DNA of 64,000 nucleotides from Poindextera sp041691315 (GTDB taxonomy: Bacteria > Pseudomonadota > Alphaproteobacteria > Caulobacterales > Caulobacteraceae), in NCBI GenBank assembly GCA_041691315.1, contig JBEPUW010000022.1:1-64000 (forward strand), in the 5' to 3' direction. The position numbers were made by a program, and so were the translations under genes. Below the pieces are notes generated by a model. The model saw nothing but the letters and a program-made list of their open reading frames with translations. It was not told the DNA's origin and searched no databases. Within the stretch, counting starts at the first letter, position 1. The number at the start of each line of letters is the position of its first letter. This document shows positions 1 through 8,694 of this stretch, one piece after another.

Positions 1-56
1 GGGACTTCCACCCTCTCCTCCTCGCCGGCCTCCCGGCGCACTGTCCCCAATTTCGA

Positions 57-90
57 GTGGGTGGGCCTGACAAAGCCGGGCCATGACGGG
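57..90 (+). repeat. Partial copy of the CGTCAT/ATGACG intergenic repeat
   Basis: This stretch matches the right-hand third of the repeat seen in full at 2571-2667: a short hairpin of the form GCC...GGGCC followed by ATGACGG. The left two hairpins are missing or unrecognisable in 1-56. It sits just downstream of the xerD stop codon. Confidence 0.55.
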
Positions 91-1023
91 TTACTCAGCC
101 CTCTCCGTCCTCGGCTTTCGCCTCGCCAGCGGGTGGCTCTGTTCCATCACCGTGCGCAGGCGGCCCTGGACGACGTGTGTGTAGATCTGGGTGGTGGCGA
201 TGTCGGCGTGGCCTAGCAGTTTCTGGACGGTGCGCAGGTCGGCGCCGCCTTCGAGCAGGTGGGTGGCGAAGGCGTGGCGCAGGCCGTGCGGGCTGATTTT
301 TGTCGGGTCGATGCCGGCGACCAGGGCCGCCTCGTCGAGCAGCTGAGAGAAGCGCCGACGGGTGAGCCGTCCGCCACCCGAGCGCGACGGAAAGAGCCAG
401 GGGCTGTCGGTCGCGCCCTTGGGGTAGAAGCTCTTGCGCACCGGCAGATAGGCCTTAACCGCCGTCCGCGCCGGGGCATTGAGGGGCGCCAGCCGCTCCT
501 TGCCGCCCTTGCCCTTGACGATCAGATAGGCCGGATCGCGCGCCAGGGCGGCGACCGGCAACGCCAGCAATTCGGAGATGCGCAGGCCGGAGGCGTAGAG
601 CAGCTCGACCATGCAGCCGAGGCGCAGGCCGGCCGCCCCGTCCCTGGCGGTGGCCGCCGCGATAAGCCGATCCATCTCGGCGCGGCTGAGCACATGCGGC
701 AGCGGCCGGCCCTTTTTCGGCGCATCGACCCGGCGCGACGGGTCGTCCTTGCGCCAGCCCTCGCCAAGCGCGAAGCGGTAGAGGCCGCGCACGGCGGCGC
801 GACGCCGCGCGGCTGTGGCGGGGGCCAGACCAAGCGCGCCCATGCGCTCGAAATAGGCTTCGATGTCCTCCGGCGCGGCCGAGGCCAGGTCGCGTTTGCG
901 GCTCTTGAGAAACCCTTGCGCGTCGGCCAGGTCCTTGCCGTAGGCGGTTAGCGTGTTGCGGGCCGCTGCCCGCTCGACGGCCATCATTTCGAGGAAGGCT
1001 TCGACCCAGCCCTCGCCCCCCAT
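91..1023 (-). CDS. xerD: Tyrosine recombinase XerD
   Basis: A 310-residue site-specific recombinase, the usual XerC/XerD length. Its expected role is resolving chromosome dimers at dif with XerC and FtsK. An N-terminal SAM-like core-binding domain (about residues 5-90) precedes the catalytic domain, where the Arg of SGLRISEL, the HGLRH box, LGH and the final Tyr of IYTHV are all visible. The reading frame stays open far upstream, but that part is antisense to the next gene, so I start at the ATG at 1023, where the family N-terminus begins. The ATG overlaps the stop of the upstream gene as TGATG, which suggests translational coupling. XerD rather than XerC is likely from its position beside aroK but is not proven. 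Confidence 0.9.
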   Translation of the reverse strand: MGGEGWVEAFLEMMAVERAAARNTLTAYGKDLADAQGFLKSRKRDLASAAPEDIEAYFERMGALGLAPATAARRRAAVRGLYRFALGEGWRKDDPSRRVDAPKKGRPLPHVLSRAEMDRLIAAATARDGAAGLRLGCMVELLYASGLRISELLALPVAALARDPAYLIVKGKGGKERLAPLNAPARTAVKAYLPVRKSFYPKGATDSPWLFPSRSGGGRLTRRRFSQLLDEAALVAGIDPTKISPHGLRHAFATHLLEGGADLRTVQKLLGHADIATTQIYTHVVQGRLRTVMEQSHPLARRKPRTERAE

Positions 1024-2576
1024 CAGCGGCTCTCCAGACCCAGCAGCCCCTCGATGGCGAAGGCCTGGGCGTCGCTTTTCAGGCCGGCGTGGTCGAGGTC
1101 GCGGATCAACCGGGCGCGGTCTGTGGCGCCCGGACCGTCCGCGCCGCCCGGCTCGGCGGCCGAGAGCGCCAGCAGCGCCGTATCGCCGCGCACCCCGGCG
1201 TCGGCCGCCGCGTCGAGCAGCAGCAGGCGCGCCGGGGCGACCGCACTGGCGCCGAGCGGGAAGTCGATGAAGGCGGCGCGCGAGGGGCCATTCGCTGGCC
1301 AACCCAGGGCCAGGACGAAGGCGGCGGCGGCCTGGGCTCGGATGGCGGCCTTGGGATCTGGCCCTGCGCCGCGCTCGATCAGCCGGTCGAGGGTCGGTCC
1401 GTCGGCGGCGGCCGCACCCACGGCGATGGCGGCATCGAGAATGGCCAGGTCGGTGGCGTCGGCGCCAGGAATCGCATCGCCGGTCAGGCTGGCGCGGATG
1501 GCCTTGGCTGTGGCCAGGTCGCCGGCCGCCAGCGCCGCGGCGGCGAGCTGCACCGGGTTCTGCAGCGGCGCCTTGGTCGTGACCAGCTGGACGATGGTCG
1601 GCAGGGCCAGGCGCGATGCGGCCTGGAAGCCGCCAGCGCTCTTGGCCTTGCGCAGGCCCGCGAGCACGTCGGCCTCGAGCGGCGTGGTGACCGCGGCCGG
1701 AGCGGCGCTGGCGCTGGCCAGGTGGGCGGCGATGGCCGGGGCGGCGCCGTCTAGGGCGGCGGCGAGGTCGAGCTTCAGCTGCTGGGACATGGCGTAATCG
1801 AGGCCGTTGTCGAGCGCGGCCGGACCCGGATCGCCGGCGCCGGCGATGATCACCGCGATCAGGCGATCGAAGGTCGGGTCGGGGCCTTGTTGGTCGGCCA
1901 GGCTGGCCGAAAGCTGGGCGGCGGGCTTGCCGCCGCGGGCCTGGCAGAAGGCGCGCAGCTTCAGCCAATAAGAGCCGCCGCGCTCGACCGCCAGGGCGTC
2001 GCCGATGGCGCAGGCCTTGTCGTCCTGGTCGCCGATCAGGGCGGCCTCGGCGGCGGTCTGCGACAGCGCGGCGCTGTTGGAGACGCCGGCGGTGCGATCG
2101 AGGATCGCAGCGGCCTCGTCAGCGTCGCCAAGCGCCAGCAGCGCGCGGGCGCGAGCCGCGGCCAGCTCGGTGTCGGCGCCCGCCCCGTCCGGCGCCGCGG
2201 CGGCCGCGCCAAGGATGCGACGGCCGAGCGCCGCGCCCGCCGGCGACAGCGGATGGTCGGCCAGGGTTGGGATGATCACCCGCGCCAGATTGGCCGAGGA
2301 GCCCTTCCACAGATCCGCCCCGAGCCCGGTGTCGCGCCCGGCCGAGAACAGATCGAGCGGACTTAGCGGCTGGATCTGCACCGAAGGCGCGGGCGGTGGC
2401 GGGGGTTGGTCGGGCGGTGATGGCACGGGTGCGGGCGGGGCGGTTGGGGCGGCCGGAGAGGAAGCGGCGGGTGCTACGGAAGGTTGGTTGGCCGGGGGCG
2501 GCGGTGGCGAAGGCTCCTGGGCCAGAGCTGGACCCGCCATGGCCGCCAAAGCCGCCGCGCAAATATAAGTCGTCAT
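1023..2576 (-). CDS. Secreted Ala/Pro-rich hypothetical protein, co-transcribed with xerD
   Basis: 517 residues starting MTTYICAAALAAMAGPALAQ, a clear Sec signal peptide with an ALAQ cleavage site. A long Pro/Ala low-complexity linker (about residues 21-65) follows, then an alanine-rich, all-helical body that looks like repeat helices (TPR/HAT-like), with no catalytic motif I recognise. It is probably a periplasmic conserved protein. The frame is open upstream to 2732, but those extra 52 residues come from the intergenic repeat at 2571-2667, so I reject them. Its ATG lies inside the left end of that repeat. The stop codon overlaps the xerD start. Confidence 0.75.
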   Translation of the reverse strand: MTTYICAAALAAMAGPALAQEPSPPPPPANQPSVAPAASSPAAPTAPPAPVPSPPDQPPPPPAPSVQIQPLSPLDLFSAGRDTGLGADLWKGSSANLARVIIPTLADHPLSPAGAALGRRILGAAAAAPDGAGADTELAAARARALLALGDADEAAAILDRTAGVSNSAALSQTAAEAALIGDQDDKACAIGDALAVERGGSYWLKLRAFCQARGGKPAAQLSASLADQQGPDPTFDRLIAVIIAGAGDPGPAALDNGLDYAMSQQLKLDLAAALDGAAPAIAAHLASASAAPAAVTTPLEADVLAGLRKAKSAGGFQAASRLALPTIVQLVTTKAPLQNPVQLAAAALAAGDLATAKAIRASLTGDAIPGADATDLAILDAAIAVGAAAADGPTLDRLIERGAGPDPKAAIRAQAAAAFVLALGWPANGPSRAAFIDFPLGASAVAPARLLLLDAAADAGVRGDTALLALSAAEPGGADGPGATDRARLIRDLDHAGLKSDAQAFAIEGLLGLESR

Positions 2577-2667
2577 CCCCCGCTGTAGCGAAGCGGAACG
2601 CGGGGGACCCATGAACACTGACCCTGGACGGTGTTCATGGGTGGCCCGAACAAGTCGGGCCATGACG
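2571..2667 (+). repeat. Complete copy of the three-hairpin intergenic repeat (97 bp)
   Basis: Bounded by CGTCAT and ATGACG. Inside are three stems: CCCCCGC/GCGGGGG, CCCATGAACAC/GTGTTCATGGG (perfect 11 bp) and GCCCGA/TCGGGC. A near-identical copy of the same length lies at 36283-36379, and variants lie at 5774-5877, 25512-25661 and 26955-27080. It spans the start codon of the secreted-protein gene, so its left hairpin would fold across that gene's translation start. Confidence 0.85.
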
Positions 2668-2791
2668 AGATGATATTGCGCTAGTCCCTTCGTCATCAGT
2701 TCCCTGTCGTTCATCGCCGCAAACGCCGCCAATCTTGGCGCGCATCCCCATCGTCGTGTAAAGCGCCAAGGGCGATGATCAAGCTTCAGCC

Positions 2792-3352
2792 ATGCCGAAT
2801 GCGTTAAGCATCGAGCCCGCCATGCGGAAGCGCACCATTGCGCTGGTCGGGCTGATGGGCGCCGGCAAGTCGAGCATCGGCCGCCGGCTGGCCCAGGCGC
2901 TCGATATGCCGTTCAAGGACGCCGACGAGGAGGTCGAGCGCGCCGCCGCCCGCTCGGTCTCGGAAATCTTCGAATATCTCGGCGAGGCCGCCTTCCGCGA
3001 CGGCGAAAGGCGGGTAATCGCGCGGCTGCTCGACGATCCGCCGCACGTGCTGGCCACAGGCGGCGGCGCCTTCATGAACGCCGAGACCCGGGCGCTGATC
3101 GGCCAGAAGGCGATCTCGGTCTGGCTGAGGGCCGATATGGAGGTGCTGCTGCGCCGGGTGGCGCGGCGAACCGACCGGCCACTGTTGAAGGACGGCGATC
3201 CCCGCGCCGTGCTCGAGGCGCTGGCCCTGCAACGCAACCCCATCTATGCGCTGGCCGACATCGCCGTGGACTCGGTGGAGACCGCCCACCAGGCGACGGT
3301 GCAGGCCATACTCGACGCGCTCAGGGCGCGGTTGCCGGTGGCGGGCGAATGA
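2792..3352 (+). CDS. aroK: Shikimate kinase
   Basis: 186 residues. Phosphorylates shikimate to shikimate-3-phosphate with ATP, step five of the chorismate pathway, in the cytosol. The P-loop GLMGAGKSS is at about residues 20-28, followed by the DADEEVE shikimate-binding segment, the RDGERR arginine and the GGGAF shikimate-binding loop. An alternative ATG at 2822 would remove ten residues; neither start has a clear Shine-Dalgarno, so the start is uncertain. The stop overlaps the aroB start (ATGA), giving an aroK-aroB-transporter operon. Confidence 0.95.
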   Translation: MPNALSIEPAMRKRTIALVGLMGAGKSSIGRRLAQALDMPFKDADEEVERAAARSVSEIFEYLGEAAFRDGERRVIARLLDDPPHVLATGGGAFMNAETRALIGQKAISVWLRADMEVLLRRVARRTDRPLLKDGDPRAVLEALALQRNPIYALADIAVDSVETAHQATVQAILDALRARLPVAGE

Positions 3353-4461
3353 CCCGCTGCATCAGCATCGGCCTTGGCGAGCGCGCCTATGAGGTGGTGA
3401 TCGGACCGGGCCTGATCGACGCGGCCGGCAGCCACATCGCGCCCCTGCTGCCGAGCGGCCGCACGGCGGTGGTCACCGACGAGACGGTCGCCGGCCATCA
3501 TGGCGAGCGGCTGATGGCCTCGCTGGCGGCGGCCGGGCTGGACGCCAGCCTGATCACCATCCCGCCCGGCGAAGCCTCGAAGACTTTCCGCGGCCTGGAG
3601 TCACTGCTGCATCAGCTGCTGGCGCTCAAGCTCGATCGCGGCGACCTGATCACCGCCTTCGGCGGCGGCGTGGTCGGCGACCTGGCCGGGTTCGCGGCCG
3701 CCATCTACAAGCGCGGCATCGACTTCGTGCAGATCCCGACCACCTTGCTGGCTCAGGTGGATTCCTCGGTCGGCGGCAAGACCGCGATCGACACCCCGCA
3801 CGGCAAGAACCTGGTCGGCGCCTTCCATCAGCCGCGTCTGGTGCTGGCCGACCTGGACGTGCTGGCCACCCTGTCCTTCCGCGAGATCAAGTGCGGCTAC
3901 GCCGAGGTGATCAAATACGGCATGCTCGGCGACGTCGATTTCTTCGCCTGGCTGGAGGCGAACGTGCTGGACGTGCTGATGACCGACCTGGAGGCGCTGA
4001 CCCACGCCGTGGCCAGGTCGGTGGAGATGAAGGCCGAGATCGTCATCGAGGACGAGCGCGAACAGGGCCGCCGCGCCTTGCTCAATCTGGGCCACACCTT
4101 CGGCCACGCGCTGGAGACCGAGGTCGGGTTCGGCGACCAGCTGCTGCACGGCGAGGCGGTGGCGCTGGGCTGCGCCCAGGCCTTTCGCTTTTCCGCAGGC
4201 CAAGGCCTCTGTTCGGCCGCCGACGCGGCCCGCGTCGAGGCGGCGCTGGCGGAGGCCGGCCTGCCGGTGCGGCTGGCGCAGGTCTCCAAACATCCGTTTA
4301 AGGCCGACGCGCTGATGGCCCACATGGCCCAGGACAAGAAGGCCGAAGGCGGCCGGCCCACCCTCATTCTCGCCCGCCGCATCGGCGAGGCGTTTGTCGC
4401 CAAGGATGTCGATCCGACAGTCTTGCGAAATTTCCTGATCGAAGAAGGCGCGGCTCCATGA
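3349..4461 (+). CDS. aroB: 3-dehydroquinate synthase
   Basis: 370 residues, normal length. Cyclises DAHP to 3-dehydroquinate using NAD+ and a divalent metal (step two of the shikimate pathway). Visible landmarks are the nucleotide-binding GGGVVGDLAGFAAA, the PTTLLAQVDSSVGGKTAID block, and the metal ligands in E(V)IKYG, LNLGHTFGHALE and LLHGEAVALG. It overlaps aroK by four bases at the start and the CNNM/CorC gene by four bases at the end, so all three are probably translated from one message. Confidence 0.97.
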   Translation: MTRCISIGLGERAYEVVIGPGLIDAAGSHIAPLLPSGRTAVVTDETVAGHHGERLMASLAAAGLDASLITIPPGEASKTFRGLESLLHQLLALKLDRGDLITAFGGGVVGDLAGFAAAIYKRGIDFVQIPTTLLAQVDSSVGGKTAIDTPHGKNLVGAFHQPRLVLADLDVLATLSFREIKCGYAEVIKYGMLGDVDFFAWLEANVLDVLMTDLEALTHAVARSVEMKAEIVIEDEREQGRRALLNLGHTFGHALETEVGFGDQLLHGEAVALGCAQAFRFSAGQGLCSAADAARVEAALAEAGLPVRLAQVSKHPFKADALMAHMAQDKKAEGGRPTLILARRIGEAFVAKDVDPTVLRNFLIEEGAAP

Positions 4462-5753
4462 TCGCAGAGCTCTTGGCCATCACTCCGGTGATCGTCTTCC
4501 TGTTGGCGCTTTCGGGGGTGTTCTCGGCCGCCGAGACCTCGCTGACCGGGGCCAGCCGCGGGCGCATGCACCAGCTGGAACGCGACGGCGACCGCGCTGC
4601 CGTGCGGGTCAACCGGCTGATCGGCAACCGCGAGCAGATGATCGGCTCGGTGCTGCTGGGCAACAATCTGATCAACATCCTGGCCTCGGCCCTGGTCACC
4701 GAAGTGCTGGAGCAGACCTTCCACGGCGGCCTGGGCGTCGCCGTCGCCACCATCCTGATGACCATACTGGTGCTGGTCTTCGCCGAGGTGCTGCCCAAGA
4801 CCCTGGCCATCCTCAGGCCGGACGACGTGGCGCGCTGGCTGTCCGGGCCAACCGAGGTCGCGGTCTTTCTGTTCGGGCCGGTGGTCAAGACCGTCCAGGC
4901 CTTTGTGCGCGTCACGCTTCGGCTTTTCGGCGTCAATGTGAACATCGAGACCGGGGCGGCCGAGGCGCACGAGGAGATCCGCGGCGCAGTCGAATACCAC
5001 CACTCCGAAGGCTCGGTCGAAGGCGGCGACCGGCGCATGCTGGGGGGCGTGCTCGACCTCGCCGACATGGACGTCAACGAGATCATGGTGCACCGCAAGT
5101 CGATGGCCATGCTGGACGCGGCGCTGGCCCCGCGCGAACTGGTCAACCAGACCTTGGCCGCGCCGCACACCCGCCTGCCGCTCTATCGCGGCGAGCCGGA
5201 AAACATCATCGGGGTGCTGCACGCCAAGGACCTGCTGCGCGCCATCGCCACCATCGAGGGCGGTGTCGATGCGCTGGATATCGCCTCGCTGGCGCGCGAG
5301 CCCTGGTTCATCCCCGACACCACCAAGCTGAAGGACCAGCTGGCCGCCTTCCGCAAGCGGCGCGAGCATTTCGCCCTGGTGGTCGACGAATACGGCGCGC
5401 TGCAGGGTCTGGTGACGCTGGAGGACATCATCGAGGAGATCGTCGGCGAGATCGAGGACGAGCACGACCTGGTCGCCGAGGGCGTGCGCCGGCAGCCGGA
5501 CGGCTCGGCCAATGTCGACGGCTCGGTGAGCATCCGCGAGCTGAACCGGGCCATGGACTGGGACCTGCCCGACCAGGACGCCGTCACCGTCGCCGGCCTG
5601 GTCATCCACGAGGCCCAGGCCATCCCCGACGTCGGCCAGACCTTCATCTTCCACGGCCACCGCTTCCAGATCATGCGCCGCCAACGCAACCAGATCACCG
5701 CCTTGCGGGTGTGGCCCCGGCTGGAGGAAGAGGCGCCGAACGCCAAGGGCTGA
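4458..5753 (+). CDS. CNNM/CorC (HlyC/CorC) family transporter with CBS pair
   Basis: 431 residues. An N-terminal DUF21 (CNNM) membrane domain has about three or four helices (residues 5-25 and 70-130 are clearly hydrophobic), followed by two CBS domains (about 205-330) and a C-terminal CorC_HlyC FAD-like domain (about 345-425). Family members export Mg2+ or Co2+ or regulate such transport; the old haemolysin name is historical. Overlap with aroB indicates co-expression. A transporter in this place beside aroKB is common in Caulobacter relatives as far as I recall. Confidence 0.9.
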   Translation: MIAELLAITPVIVFLLALSGVFSAAETSLTGASRGRMHQLERDGDRAAVRVNRLIGNREQMIGSVLLGNNLINILASALVTEVLEQTFHGGLGVAVATILMTILVLVFAEVLPKTLAILRPDDVARWLSGPTEVAVFLFGPVVKTVQAFVRVTLRLFGVNVNIETGAAEAHEEIRGAVEYHHSEGSVEGGDRRMLGGVLDLADMDVNEIMVHRKSMAMLDAALAPRELVNQTLAAPHTRLPLYRGEPENIIGVLHAKDLLRAIATIEGGVDALDIASLAREPWFIPDTTKLKDQLAAFRKRREHFALVVDEYGALQGLVTLEDIIEEIVGEIEDEHDLVAEGVRRQPDGSANVDGSVSIRELNRAMDWDLPDQDAVTVAGLVIHEAQAIPDVGQTFIFHGHRFQIMRRQRNQITALRVWPRLEEEAPNAKG

Positions 5754-5773
5754 AGCTGCGGATCAAGCCCACT

Positions 5774-5877
5774 CGTCATGGCTCGACTTGTTCGGGCCAC
5801 CCATGAACACCGTCTAGGGTCAGTGTTCATGGATCCCCCGCATTCCGCGGCTGAAGCCGCTCCAGCGGGCGATGACG
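5774..5877 (-). repeat. Intergenic three-hairpin repeat, reverse orientation
   Basis: Same element as 2571-2667 on the opposite strand, with the 11-bp CCCATGAACAC/GTGTTCATGG stem and CGTCAT/ATGACG ends. It begins about 20 bases after the CNNM/CorC stop and may act as a 3' end structure for that operon. The rest of the gap (5878-6108) is the upstream and leader region of the cold-shock gene, and I see no other gene in it. Confidence 0.8.
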
Positions 5878-6108
5878 GGTTGGCTTGGGGTCGCCAGCGA
5901 ACCCTTCCGCCAACCACCGCCGCGGCCAAAATCGTTTGCGATCCTGTAAAATCTATGCGACTTGGCAAGGTCGAATGACGTTTTGGTTCGGTCGCTATCC
6001 CTGCTCGGTTTTGGTCGAGCCCCGGACCTGCCCCTCGATCCTCTTCGAAATTTTGGCCGCGTCGCCGACTGGTGCGGCGTGTACTTTTTAAACTGGAATA
6101 TACGACAT

Positions 6109-6318
6109 ATGGCTACCGGAACTGTGAAGTGGTTCAACGCCCAAAAGGGTTTTGGCTTCATCCAACCTGACGCGGGCGGCAACGACGTTTTCGTCCACAT
6201 CTCCGCCGTCGAACGCGCGGGCCTCGGCTCGCTCCACGAAGGCCAAAAGATCAGCTACGAGCTGGAAAAAGACGGCCGCAGCGGCAAGACCGCGGCGGGC
6301 CAACTGGCCAGCGCGTAA
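6109..6318 (+). CDS. cspA: Cold-shock protein (CspA family)
   Basis: 69 residues, a single OB-fold cold-shock domain that binds single-stranded RNA and DNA and acts as an RNA chaperone. RNP1 (KGFGFIQP, residues 13-20) and RNP2 (DVFVHIS, 26-32) are intact. The frame is open upstream, but MATGTVKWFN is the family N-terminus. About 230 bases without a gene precede it, leaving room for a long structured leader of the type that regulates cspA genes; that function is inferred from the family, not shown here. Confidence 0.95.
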   Translation: MATGTVKWFNAQKGFGFIQPDAGGNDVFVHISAVERAGLGSLHEGQKISYELEKDGRSGKTAAGQLASA

Positions 6319-6410
6319 AGCGACCGGCCGTCGACCCGAATTCGGTTCGACATGGCGGACTATGCGGACGGGTCGGCTTAACCGCCGGCCCGTCTAGCCA
6401 CCCGCCCTCT

Positions 6411-6686
6411 TTAAGACGCCTCTCCGGGCGCCAGCGCCTTCAGCGACAGGGCGTGCACCGGGCCGGCCAGCTCCTCGGCCAGCGCCGCATAGACGGCGCG
6501 CTGACGCTGCACCCGGCCCAAACCTGCGAACGCGCCGGCGACGATGACGACGTTAAAGTGGCTTTCTCCGCCTGGAGCGGCGCCCGCATGACCATGATGG
6601 CGCGCGCTATCGTCTTCAATATCCAGGCTTTCTGGTGAAAAAGCCGCTTCGAGCTTGGTTCTGATGGCTTCGGTGGCGGCGCCCAT
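6411..6686 (-). CDS. bolA: BolA family protein
   Basis: 91 residues with the BolA fold: an N-terminal helix (EAIRTKLEAAF.PESLDIEDDS), HAGAAPGGESHFNVVIVAGAFAG, then the helix RVQRQRAVYAALAEEL and the HALSLKAL strand. BolA proteins bind glutaredoxin-coordinated Fe-S clusters and some bind DNA. The conserved His of SHFNV is present. The frame continues upstream into the facing gene; I use the ATG at 6686, where family homology begins. Divergent from the J-domain gene with 68 bases between them. Confidence 0.9.
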   Translation of the reverse strand: MGAATEAIRTKLEAAFSPESLDIEDDSARHHGHAGAAPGGESHFNVVIVAGAFAGLGRVQRQRAVYAALAEELAGPVHALSLKALAPGEAS

Positions 6687-6754
6687 TAGAGTCGGCTCCA
6701 AATTCACTGCTGTCAATTCTTGAAAGCAACAGCTTCCAACGCATACTTCGGGAC

Positions 6755-7396
6755 ATGAGCGGCGCGTTTCAATACCGACCAAAGTTCGTCGACATCCGGG
6801 TTCGTCCGCCGAAACCCGATGAGGACGCACGCGCCGATGATGTCAATGCGCTGAAGCCGGGCGAGCGCGCCTGCGACCATCCCGGATGCCGCCTGGCCGC
6901 CGCCACCCGGGCTCCGAAATCGCGCCATCTGCTGAACGAGCACTACTGGTTCTGCACCCCGCACGCCGCCGACTATAACCGCCACTGGGACTTCTTCTCC
7001 GGCATGAACGACGCCCAGGTGCGCGCCTATCAGGCCGGCTCGGCCACCGGCGACCGGCCGACCTGGGCCTTCGAGGCGTCGCGGCGCTCGCGCGAGGCGA
7101 TGGCCGCGCGCTCGTCCACCGACCGCGCCTTCGCCGATCCTTTCGGCCTGTTCGCCGCCGCGCGGCGCCGCGCGGAGCAGGCGGCGCAGGAGCGCAAGAT
7201 CGGCAAGATCGAGCGCGGCGCCCTGGCCGACCTCGACCTGGACGCCAGCGCCCAGCCGCAGGCGATCCGGGCGCGCTATATCGAGCTGGTCAAACGCTGC
7301 CACCCTGACGCCAACGGCGGCGACCGCTCGGCCGAGCACAAGCTGCAGCGGGTCATCCGCGCCTATCAGGCGCTGCGCAAAGCCAAGATGGCCTAG
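6755..7396 (+). CDS. J-domain protein, DnaJ-like
   Basis: 213 residues with a C-terminal J-domain (about 158-212) containing RYIELVKRCHPDANGG; the HPD tripeptide at 183-185 is the DnaK-stimulating motif. There is no G/F region, zinc finger or CTD, so it is a type III co-chaperone. The N-terminal half carries HPGC and FCTPH, a Cys/His set that might bind metal. It is divergent from bolA, an arrangement conserved in alphaproteobacteria to my knowledge. Confidence 0.88.
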   Translation: MSGAFQYRPKFVDIRVRPPKPDEDARADDVNALKPGERACDHPGCRLAAATRAPKSRHLLNEHYWFCTPHAADYNRHWDFFSGMNDAQVRAYQAGSATGDRPTWAFEASRRSREAMAARSSTDRAFADPFGLFAAARRRAEQAAQERKIGKIERGALADLDLDASAQPQAIRARYIELVKRCHPDANGGDRSAEHKLQRVIRAYQALRKAKMA

Positions 7397-7504
7397 ATCA
7401 CGATGATTTTGGATGGAGATCCAAAATCATAAACGTGATCGATCACTAAGAGTTGGAGCGGGTTGCGGGCGGAAAACCGCTTCGCACTTTTCCTCAACCC
7501 GCTC
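7396..7504. repeat. Two-hairpin intergenic mosaic repeat
   Basis: Starting on the last base of the J-domain stop codon, GATCACG/CGTGATC (7396-7402 with 7434-7440) encloses ATGATTTTGGAT/ATCCAAAATCAT (7403-7414 with 7419-7430, loop GGAG). A second stem GAGCGGGTTG/CAACCCGCTC (7456-7465 with 7495-7504) encloses GCGGAAAACCGC. The wording closely resembles intergenic mosaic elements (RIME-like) common in alphaproteobacteria, from memory. It may also terminate J-domain gene transcription. Confidence 0.75.
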
Positions 7505-7580
7505 GCGACCCTTACGTAACCCGGCATTTTGCGCCTTCCCCCGGTTTGCAATCGCCGCCTAAACCGCTAATCGATCCGCC

Positions 7581-8585
7581 ATGCCAAGCCTGACCGAAGA
7601 ACCCGAAGACAAGCTCATCCTGCTCGCGCCCGACCAGATGGTCTCGGTGCGCGACACTTTCGGCGTCGACACCGACATGATGGTGCCGCGCTTTTCCACG
7701 CACGATCCGCACGTGCCGGACTTCGACGAGGCCTATCGCTTCGACCCGGAGACCACGCTGGCCATCTGCGCCGGCCTGGCCTTCGACCGGCGCGTGATGA
7801 TCCAGGGCTATCATGGCACCGGCAAGTCGACACACATCGAGCAGGTGGCGGCGCGGCTGAACTGGCCGATGATCCGGGTCAACCTGGACAGCCACGTCAG
7901 CCGCATCGACCTGGTCGGCAAGGACGCCATCGTGCTGAAGGACGGCAAGCAGGTCACCGAATTCCGCGAAGGCATGCTGCCCTGGGCGCTGCAGCGGCCG
8001 ATCCTGCTGACCTTCGACGAGTACGACGCCGGCCGGCCGGACGTGATGTTCGTCATCCAGCGCGTCCTGGAGGCGGGCGGCCGGCTGACCCTGCTCGACC
8101 AGAACCGGGTGATCCGCGCCAACCCCTATTTCCGGCTGTTCTCCACGACCAACACCATCGGCCTCGGCGACACCACCGGGCTCTATCACGGCACCCAGCA
8201 GATCAATCAGGGTCAGATGGACCGCTGGTCGATGGTCACGACGCTGAACTATCTCGCCCACGAGGTGGAGAACGAGATCGTGCTGGCCAAGAACCCCAGC
8301 TACGACACGGCCGCCGGCAAGCGCACCATCGCGGCCATGGTGCGGACGGCGGACATGACCCGCAACGCCTTCATGAACGGCGATATCTCGACGGTGATGA
8401 GCCCGCGCACGGTGATCACCTGGGCGCAGAACGCCGACATCTTTTCGGGCGACATCGCGCTGGCGTTCCGGATGACCTTCCTGAACAAGTGCGACGAGCT
8501 GGAACGGCCGACCGTGGCCGAATTCTTCCAGCGCGCCTTCGGCTCCGACCTGCCGGAGGCGGCGACGCGCACCAAGGTGACCTGA
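7581..8585 (+). CDS. cobS: Aerobic cobaltochelatase subunit CobS
   Basis: 334 residues, an AAA+ MoxR-like ATPase that with CobT drives CobN in inserting Co2+ into hydrogenobyrinic acid diamide during aerobic cobalamin synthesis. Walker A GYHGTGKST is at 76-84, Walker B LLTFDEYD at about 142-149, and sensor 1 is in STTNTIG. No cobN or other cobalamin gene is near; the only partner in the window is cobT at 32432. I see no cobalamin riboswitch in the 75 bases upstream. Confidence 0.95.
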   Translation: MPSLTEEPEDKLILLAPDQMVSVRDTFGVDTDMMVPRFSTHDPHVPDFDEAYRFDPETTLAICAGLAFDRRVMIQGYHGTGKSTHIEQVAARLNWPMIRVNLDSHVSRIDLVGKDAIVLKDGKQVTEFREGMLPWALQRPILLTFDEYDAGRPDVMFVIQRVLEAGGRLTLLDQNRVIRANPYFRLFSTTNTIGLGDTTGLYHGTQQINQGQMDRWSMVTTLNYLAHEVENEIVLAKNPSYDTAAGKRTIAAMVRTADMTRNAFMNGDISTVMSPRTVITWAQNADIFSGDIALAFRMTFLNKCDELERPTVAEFFQRAFGSDLPEAATRTKVT

Positions 8586-8694
8586 GCCGGCTCCCGGGCT
8601 GACCGGAAGGTGGCGAGATAAGGCACGGGAGATTGCACCCGACAGCAAAGCTTAGCTAGGGTGGCGGGGTCGGTCCCATCGGAAGAGTAGCCGC

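Noticed and set aside
1024..1968. Open extension of xerD upstream of its ATG
   Set aside because: Overlaps the secreted-protein gene in another frame on the same strand and has no recombinase features.
3897..5684. Long open frame (595 codons) on the minus strand
   Set aside because: It is antisense to aroB and the CNNM/CorC gene; high-GC third-position bias creates it. The translation has no family features.
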